Below, in pieces: positions 59,113-64,000 of a stretch of 64,000 nt of DNA. Under the pieces are notes generated by a model. The model searched no databases. It was not told the origin of the DNA and saw nothing but the letters and a program-made list of their open reading frames with translations. The position numbers and the translations under genes are program-made. Location: positions 62,001 to 126,000 of the forward strand of contig NZ_CP060202.1 of NCBI RefSeq assembly GCF_014250515.1, written 5' to 3'. Each line of letters opens with the position of its first letter. The stretch's first letter is position 1. This DNA is from Hymenobacter sediminicola. GTDB taxonomy: Bacteria > Bacteroidota > Bacteroidia > Cytophagales > Hymenobacteraceae.

Positions 59113-60705
59113 TTAATTGACGCGGAACCAGCCGGAGGTGCTGCCATTCACGATATAGACGAACTGCGCCGCGAAATTGGGCAGCAGGTTGCCTGTGCCG
59201 CTGCTGCTGATCAGGCTTACGGCCTGCACATCGAGGTTGGTGACAACCAGCGTCTGGCCGTTGGTGCCAGTGCCCAGCGTAATGGTACCGTTGCTGACGT
59301 TGGTGTTGTCGGTCAGAATCACCACGCCCGTGGTAGGAGCCAGTGCCGAATTGCCGGTGCTAGGAACGGCAAAGGTGCTAGTTGTCTGGATGTTGGTGGC
59401 GGCGGTGCTGGCTGCCGGGGTCTGCCACGTGGCTAGGCCGGTAGCGTCGGAGGTTAGGACTTTGCCTGCACCGGGTGTGCCGCCCGTAATCTTTACCTGG
59501 CCGGCCACTTCCAGCTTTGCGCCGGGGGCTGTGGTGCCGATGCCAAAGTTGCCGTTGTTGAGGAAGCGGGCCCATTCCGTTACGACATTGGCCTGCGTGG
59601 CGCTACCAAAGCGGATGCCCGCATTGGCGCCGCCCAGGCCTTGCTGGTTCAGCAGCCAGGTTTCCCCGTCGGCGTTGGAGCGGTTCCACTGCAGAAACGC
59701 ACCCTGCTTGCTGATGGGGTTGAATGTGGCGGCCGAAACACCTCCGTTCACTTCCAGCGCCTGCGCCGGGCTCGTAACGCCGATACCTACGTTGCCGTTG
59801 GGCAGCAGACGCATCACGTCGCGGTAGTTCTGGGTTGGGTCACCGTAGCTGCCCTGGCCACTGCTGCCTACGCGCAGGGCTAGTCCGTTTTCGGCCCCAC
59901 CGGCATTCATAAAGGCCGTGCCTCCGTCGTGAGTGAAGTAGAGGTGGTCCCAGGCGGCCCCGTTGCGCATACCCAGCGAGCCAAGCGCGTCCAGCGTGAG
60001 GGCCGGCGTGGTGCCGATGCCCAGGCGGCCTTCCTGGCTCAGGGTCATGAAGGTGGTGTTACGGGCAGACGTAACATCGTAGCTCACCCACTGAAACTGC
60101 TTGCCGCCCAGCGCTGGCACCCCAAACGTGAGGGTGTTTGCCTCCATAAATACCCCCCAGCGGCCCAAACCGTTGTAGTTGCCGGAAGTGAACTTGTCCC
60201 AGCCGCGCGTGATGAGCGGGGCATCGGCTTGGTTCAGCACTACGCCCTTCGAAGAAGTGGCGAACAGCGTACCGTCGATGTCGATGCGCAGCTTTTCGGT
60301 GTTGTTGGTGCGCAGCACGAGGTCCTGCGCGTTAGTCGTGCCCAGAAAGTCGGTCGCCGGGTTGGTACCGGCGTTGCCGGCGCGCAGCCAGCTTTGGGCG
60401 CCTGTGCCCGAGCCAATGCCCAGTGGCAGCCACTGCCCACCCTGAAAATACCAGAAGCCTGGCTGCAGACCAGTGGTCTGGTACACAAGCATGCCTTGGC
60501 TGGTAGTGGTGAGGGCAGTGCGCTGGGCTTCCGTCATACGGGGCACCAGCAGGCCTTTATTGGCTGCAGTGCCTGCCGAAATATCCAGCGCTGCATTCGT
60601 ATCGGGGGTGGTAGTGCCTACGCCCACAGCCCCGGTTTGAGCCTGTGCCGTGAAAGCCAGGCCGCTGAGGCCAAGCCCCAGCAACAGACGGTAAGAGTGT
60701 TTCAT
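59113..60705 (-). CDS. Fibre-like secreted protein, 530 aa
   Basis: The ATG at 60705 gives a signal peptide (LLLGLGLSGLAFTAQAQ). The body begins with VGVGTTTPDTNAALDISAG and AANKGLLVPRMTEAQRTALTT, the pattern of Bacteroidota proteins annotated as tail-fibre or autotransporter-stalk-like. Weak repeats with VGIGVTSPAQALEVNGG and GIGTTAPGAKLEVAGQVKI suggest a trimeric fibre. The C-terminus (NVSNGTITLGTGTNGQTLVV) is beta-rich. No T9SS domain is obvious. First gene of the three-gene run, with a strong promoter. Confidence 0.85.
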   Translation of the reverse strand: MKHSYRLLLGLGLSGLAFTAQAQTGAVGVGTTTPDTNAALDISAGTAANKGLLVPRMTEAQRTALTTTSQGMLVYQTTGLQPGFWYFQGGQWLPLGIGSGTGAQSWLRAGNAGTNPATDFLGTTNAQDLVLRTNNTEKLRIDIDGTLFATSSKGVVLNQADAPLITRGWDKFTSGNYNGLGRWGVFMEANTLTFGVPALGGKQFQWVSYDVTSARNTTFMTLSQEGRLGIGTTPALTLDALGSLGMRNGAAWDHLYFTHDGGTAFMNAGGAENGLALRVGSSGQGSYGDPTQNYRDVMRLLPNGNVGIGVTSPAQALEVNGGVSAATFNPISKQGAFLQWNRSNADGETWLLNQQGLGGANAGIRFGSATQANVVTEWARFLNNGNFGIGTTAPGAKLEVAGQVKITGGTPGAGKVLTSDATGLATWQTPAASTAATNIQTTSTFAVPSTGNSALAPTTGVVILTDNTNVSNGTITLGTGTNGQTLVVTNLDVQAVSLISSSGTGNLLPNFAAQFVYIVNGSTSGWFRVN

Positions 60706-61012
60706 GTAGTAGAATGAAAGGAAGAGAAAGGAGCGAACAAATATACCTGGAATAGTATATACTTCACATTGATATTGGAATTTTACCATAAAATATCTTT
60801 GGCAACGACTAAGCTGGTATGCCGTGCTCCTGCCGTTCCCTAATGCCTCAGGTGGTGCAACCGCAACGGCCACAGTATCAGGGGCTACCAACTGAGCTCT
60901 TGCTCTCGCTGTGGCCTTGGTGAAAAGCCGCGTCGAACCGGTTAAAAACCCCGTTCTTGCCAAACTTTTTAGCAGCCAAAAGCATTAATTTCTTTTACCC
61001 CAACCTCTCAGA
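60706..61012. other. Divergent intergenic region, 307 bases
   Basis: Contains the fibre-operon promoter (60738-60768) on the minus strand. I see no good TAnnTTTG for radA on the plus strand, and no RNA gene. Confidence 0.5.
60738..60768 (-). promoter_or_regulatory. Promoter of the fibre-like operon (TGTG-19-TATATTTG)
   Basis: On the minus strand TGTG (60768-60765) and TATATTTG (60745-60738) are separated by exactly 19 bases. The -7 box is an exact TAnnTTTG match, the -33 box has one mismatch. Distance to the ATG at 60705 is 32 bases. Confidence 0.6.
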
Positions 61013-62395
61013 ATGGCCAAGCTTAAAACCCTTTATTTCTGCCAAAACTGTGGTGCCCAGAGTGCCAAATGGATAGGGCGCTGCCCCAGCTGTGGCGAGT
61101 GGAATACCTACGTAGAGGAAGTTATCCAGAAAGAAGACAGCTCGGCAGCGGGCTCCTGGAAAGCCTCGACCACCGTAGGCAGCACCAAAGCCGCCAAGCC
61201 CCGGGTTATCAGCGAGATTCACTTTGAGGAAGAGTCGCGGTTTGATACCAACGACGGCGAACTGAACCGCGTGCTGGGCGGCGGGTTGGTGCCGGGTTCT
61301 TTGGTACTCATTGGCGGCGAGCCGGGTATCGGCAAAAGCACGCTCATGCTTCAGATTGCCATGAGCCTTACCCAGATGAAGGTGCTCTACATTTCGGGCG
61401 AAGAGAGCGAGCAGCAGATAAAGATGCGTGCCGAGCGGCTGGGAGAGCAACACCCCAACTGCTACATTCTTACTGAAACCAACACGCAGAATATTTTCAA
61501 GCAGATTGACGCGCTGCAGCCCAATGTGGTTATCGTTGATTCTATTCAGACGCTGCATTCGGGGTTGGTGGAGGCTGGAGCCGGCTCCGTTAGCCAAGTG
61601 CGCGAGTGCACCACCGAACTGCTCAAATACGCTAAGGAAACCAGCGTGCCAGTGCTGCTCATCGGCCACATCACCAAAGATGGCTCCATTGCCGGCCCCA
61701 AGATTCTGGAGCACATGGTAGATACAGTGTTGCAGTTCGAGGGCGACCGGCACCTGAGCTACCGGATTCTGCGCACCATCAAAAACCGTTTTGGTAGCAC
61801 TTCCGAGCTGGGCATTTATGAGATGCAAGGCACCGGCCTGCGCCAAGTAAGCAACCCCTCAGAAATTCTGCTCAGCCAGCGCACCGAAAGCCTGAGCGGC
61901 ATGGCCATTGGGGCCACGCTGGAAGGCAACCGGCCGCTGCTGGTAGAGGTGCAGGCCCTTGTAACGCCTGCCACCTATGGCACACCCCAGCGTAGCTCTA
62001 CCGGCTTCGATACCAAACGGTTGCAGATGCTGCTTGCCGTACTGGAAAAGCGTAGCGGCCTGCGCCTGGGCCAGCACGACGTGTTTCTCAACATTGCCGG
62101 TGGCCTGCGCCTCGACGACCCTGCCCTGGACTTAGCCGTATGCGCCGCCGTAGTTAGCTCCCTGAACGATGTAGCTATTCGCGGGGAGGTATGCTTGGCC
62201 GCAGAAGTGGGCCTGAGCGGAGAAATCAGGGCTGTGAGCCGCCTCGACCAGCGCCTGAGTGAGGCCGAGAAGCTTGGCTTTGCTGAAATGTACATCTCGC
62301 AGTTCAACGCCCGCGGCCTCGATCTGGCCCGTTACGGCATCCGGGTACAGCCGGCGGGGAGGCTGGATGAAGTATTGGAGGGTTTGTTTGGATAA
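61013..62395 (+). CDS. radA: DNA repair protein RadA
   Basis: A 460-residue protein of full family length. N-terminal zinc finger C-x2-C-x(n)-C-x2-C (FCQNCGAQSAKWIGRCPSCGEW), Walker A GGEPGIGKSTL, Walker B VIVDSIQTL, the RadA signature KNRFGSTSELG, and a Lon-protease-like C-domain (LEVAVCAAVVSSL region, without the proteolytic Ser-Lys dyad). RadA assists recombinational repair by promoting branch migration of RecA intermediates. Confidence 0.97.
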   Translation: MAKLKTLYFCQNCGAQSAKWIGRCPSCGEWNTYVEEVIQKEDSSAAGSWKASTTVGSTKAAKPRVISEIHFEEESRFDTNDGELNRVLGGGLVPGSLVLIGGEPGIGKSTLMLQIAMSLTQMKVLYISGEESEQQIKMRAERLGEQHPNCYILTETNTQNIFKQIDALQPNVVIVDSIQTLHSGLVEAGAGSVSQVRECTTELLKYAKETSVPVLLIGHITKDGSIAGPKILEHMVDTVLQFEGDRHLSYRILRTIKNRFGSTSELGIYEMQGTGLRQVSNPSEILLSQRTESLSGMAIGATLEGNRPLLVEVQALVTPATYGTPQRSSTGFDTKRLQMLLAVLEKRSGLRLGQHDVFLNIAGGLRLDDPALDLAVCAAVVSSLNDVAIRGEVCLAAEVGLSGEIRAVSRLDQRLSEAEKLGFAEMYISQFNARGLDLARYGIRVQPAGRLDEVLEGLFG

Positions 62396-62588
62396 TACCT
62401 GCAAAAGCTAGCCAGCGAGTGGCGAGTACGAAAAAAAGGGAGTAAATGGATTGGACTATCACAACCTAAAAGCCGTATCTTCGGTACAGGAATTGACTTT
62501 TACCGCGAATGATGTGACGAGGTATTTTTATCCTCTGGGCGTTTTTCGCAGCAGTTTCCAAAGTTATCTGCCTGAACTACTTGCTCCG

Positions 62589-64000
62589 ATGTCGTACTCT
62601 ATTCGTTTTCTTTCCGGGTGGTTGCTGGCCGTTGGCCTAACGGCCCTGTCCTCGGCGGCGCTGGCTCAGGGCACCGTAACGCTTACTGGCAAAGTAAGCG
62701 GCCGGACGAATGACACCGTAGCCGTATCGATACGCGAAAATCCGCTCGACCTTAAGGAGCAGATTACGTACGCCCGCCTCGACGACAAAGGCGAGTTCCG
62801 GATGGCGCTGAAGCTTGATGGCCCAGCCCGCGCCGACTTGGTATACGGAGAAGACGTAGCCGACCTGTTTCTGGAGCCCGGCGACGCCCTGGAAGTCCGT
62901 TTTCGGGGCAGCGACCTGCCCGGTTCGGTACGCTACAAAGGCCGGGGCGCAGAGGCCAATACCTACCTCTCGGACCTAGACGAGCAGTTCATCGAAAACG
63001 ACGGATTCCAGGTGCTACCCGACAACATTATGCTGTATGAGGCGGGGTTCGTGTCGTTTCTGGAGTACCGCCGCAAAGAGGAGCAGAAGTTTCTGAAGAA
63101 TGCCGTTGAGGATAACAAGTTCAGCGACGCTTTCCGCAAATACGCACAGGCCGAAATTGACTACAGCTACGCTAACGATAAGCTAACCTTTCAGGACCTG
63201 CGTGAACAAGTAGTAGCCACTGAGGGCCGCCTGAAAATGTCGCCTTCGTACTACGAGTTCCTGAATGATAAGAGCATCGTCAATAACGAGGCGGCGATGC
63301 AGAGCGAGATGTATCAAGAGTTTTTGCTCAACTACATCCACCACCTGGCCACGGCGGCCGGCAAGCAGCGCTCCGACCCCGACTTCTACCAGGTGTGCTA
63401 CGATATGGCCAAGAACCAACTCAGCGGCGGTGTGCGGCCTATCATTATGGGCCGCGTAATGCAGGAGTCGTTCCGGTTTGGGCATGTGCGGCAGTCGGAG
63501 GCCATGCTGGCCGACTACAAAAACGTCGACAGTAAGAACCGCTATACTCCGGTACTGCGCCAGGATTTCGAAACGCACAAAGCATTTGCTATCGGTTCGA
63601 TGGCGCCCGATTTTAAGCTGACCACTGCCAAGGGGGATACCATCAGCCTGCAAAACTTCCGGGGCAAGCTGGTATACATCAATTTCTGGCGCACTACCAG
63701 CGGCCTGAGCCTGCGCGACCTGCCTTACGCCGCTGATTTGGCCAAGAAGTTTGAGGACAAGAACATCGTATTCCTCAATATTGCTCTTGATGAAAATGAA
63801 GGCGCTTGGAAACAATTGGTGGTGAGCAAGCGGCTGCCTGGCGTGCATGTGCGCGCTATAGGTGGCATGCGGGCTCCGGTTGCCCGAGCGTATGCACTGG
63901 AGGATGTGCCGGCGTATTTTCTGCTAGCCGAGGATGGTACCTTTCTGAATACCAAGCCGAAGCGCCTGAGCAGCCGCGCCGCCGTCGATGAAATCAAGCA
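62589..64000 (+). CDS. DUF4369/TlpA-like redoxin protein with SxxS in place of CxxC (cut by window end)
   Basis: The first 470 codons are present. Signal peptide (LLAVGLTALSSAALAQ). A DUF4369-type beta domain (about 25-125: LTGKVSGRTNDTVAVSIRE...LEPGDALEVRF) precedes a helical linker and a redoxin domain starting at about 335 (GSMAPDFKLTTAKGDTISLQNFRGKLVYINFW). The usual WCxxC after NFW is replaced: NFWRTTSGLSL, with Ser 371 and Ser 374 where the cysteines belong. It cannot do disulfide chemistry at that site. The window ends before the C-terminus. A near-match promoter (TATCTTCG, 62476-62483) lies upstream. Confidence 0.85.
   Translation, partial: MSYSIRFLSGWLLAVGLTALSSAALAQGTVTLTGKVSGRTNDTVAVSIRENPLDLKEQITYARLDDKGEFRMALKLDGPARADLVYGEDVADLFLEPGDALEVRFRGSDLPGSVRYKGRGAEANTYLSDLDEQFIENDGFQVLPDNIMLYEAGFVSFLEYRRKEEQKFLKNAVEDNKFSDAFRKYAQAEIDYSYANDKLTFQDLREQVVATEGRLKMSPSYYEFLNDKSIVNNEAAMQSEMYQEFLLNYIHHLATAAGKQRSDPDFYQVCYDMAKNQLSGGVRPIIMGRVMQESFRFGHVRQSEAMLADYKNVDSKNRYTPVLRQDFETHKAFAIGSMAPDFKLTTAKGDTISLQNFRGKLVYINFWRTTSGLSLRDLPYAADLAKKFEDKNIVFLNIALDENEGAWKQLVVSKRLPGVHVRAIGGMRAPVARAYALEDVPAYFLLAEDGTFLNTKPKRLSSRAAVDEIK

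Noticed and set aside
60706..60963. N-terminal extension of the fibre-like protein gene
   Set aside because: The open frame runs to 60963 but crosses a strong TATATTTG promoter and has no signal peptide at its start; the ATG at 60705 gives a clean signal peptide.
1..64000. tRNA genes, rRNA, CRISPR arrays, insertion sequences, prophage
   Set aside because: I looked for tRNA T-arm sequences, regularly spaced direct repeats, and transposase or phage structural gene clusters and found none. The tail-collar gene stands in an operon with surface-protein genes, not with phage genes.

Overview
The window looks like chromosomal DNA of a pigmented, GC-rich member of the Bacteroidota, most likely Hymenobacter or a close relative in the Cytophagales. 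The reasons are: type IX secretion (T9SS) C-terminal sorting domains on three proteins; many promoters with a -7 box of the form TAnnTTTG and very short leaders; no consistent Shine-Dalgarno sites; flexixanthin-type carotenoid genes (cruF, a crtD-like desaturase); and family choices typical of the phylum, such as a DAHP synthase fused to chorismate mutase, DUF4369-redoxin proteins and YfbK-type vWA proteins. I saw no tRNA, rRNA, CRISPR array, intact insertion sequence or prophage.

Layout. 1-3.4 kb: 5' end of a secreted protein and an M16 peptidase. 3.6-12.2 kb: maltodextrin/starch island with an SLC45-type sugar importer, a GH13 amylase, an SDR and a GH13 neopullulanase on the minus strand, and a divergent GT35 (glucan phosphorylase-like) gene. 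12.2-13.7 kb: SGNH hydrolase lipoprotein, then thioredoxin plus a small partner gene behind a Fur/PerR-like palindrome. 13.7-16.8 kb: carotenoid cluster crtD-cruF-tetR. 17-25.2 kb: band-7 protein, a large repeat hairpin, RlmI, small proteins, an AONS-like PLP enzyme, a SNF2 helicase. 25.4-32.7 kb: housekeeping block (rbfA, methyltransferase, LolC/E-like permease, membrane protein, rpiB, tatC, glyA). 32.9-37.9 kb: two paralogous YfbK-type vWA proteins flanking an outer-membrane barrel protein. 37.9-42.4 kb: the Phe/Tyr operon pheA, aminotransferase, tyrA, DAHP synthase-chorismate mutase. 42.5-48.8 kb: a T9SS repeat protein, TPR protein, acyltransferase, and a phosphoesterase coupled to two paralogous secreted proteins. 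49.1-52.3 kb: a two-component pair, cNMP-domain histidine kinase plus a receiver fused to a thioredoxin-reductase-like flavoprotein. 52.4-60.7 kb: T9SS subtilase, lipoprotein, and a three-gene operon of fibre-like, tail-collar (Tat signal) and T9SS-sorted proteins. 61-64 kb: radA and a DUF4369-redoxin protein cut by the window end.

The strongest regulatory find is in front of pheA. Between about 37.98 and 38.26 kb two complete transcription attenuators stand in series. Each has a short leader ORF packed with Phe and Tyr codons, a 7-bp hairpin overlapping those codons or the leader stop, and an intrinsic terminator. They would couple expression of the whole Phe/Tyr operon to the charging of tRNA-Phe and tRNA-Tyr. 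Other points worth checking are the loss of the pyridoxal-phosphate lysine in the GT35 protein, a redoxin whose CxxC is SxxS, the receiver-flavoprotein fusion that has lost its redox cysteines, and the Fur/PerR-like operator on the thioredoxin promoter.
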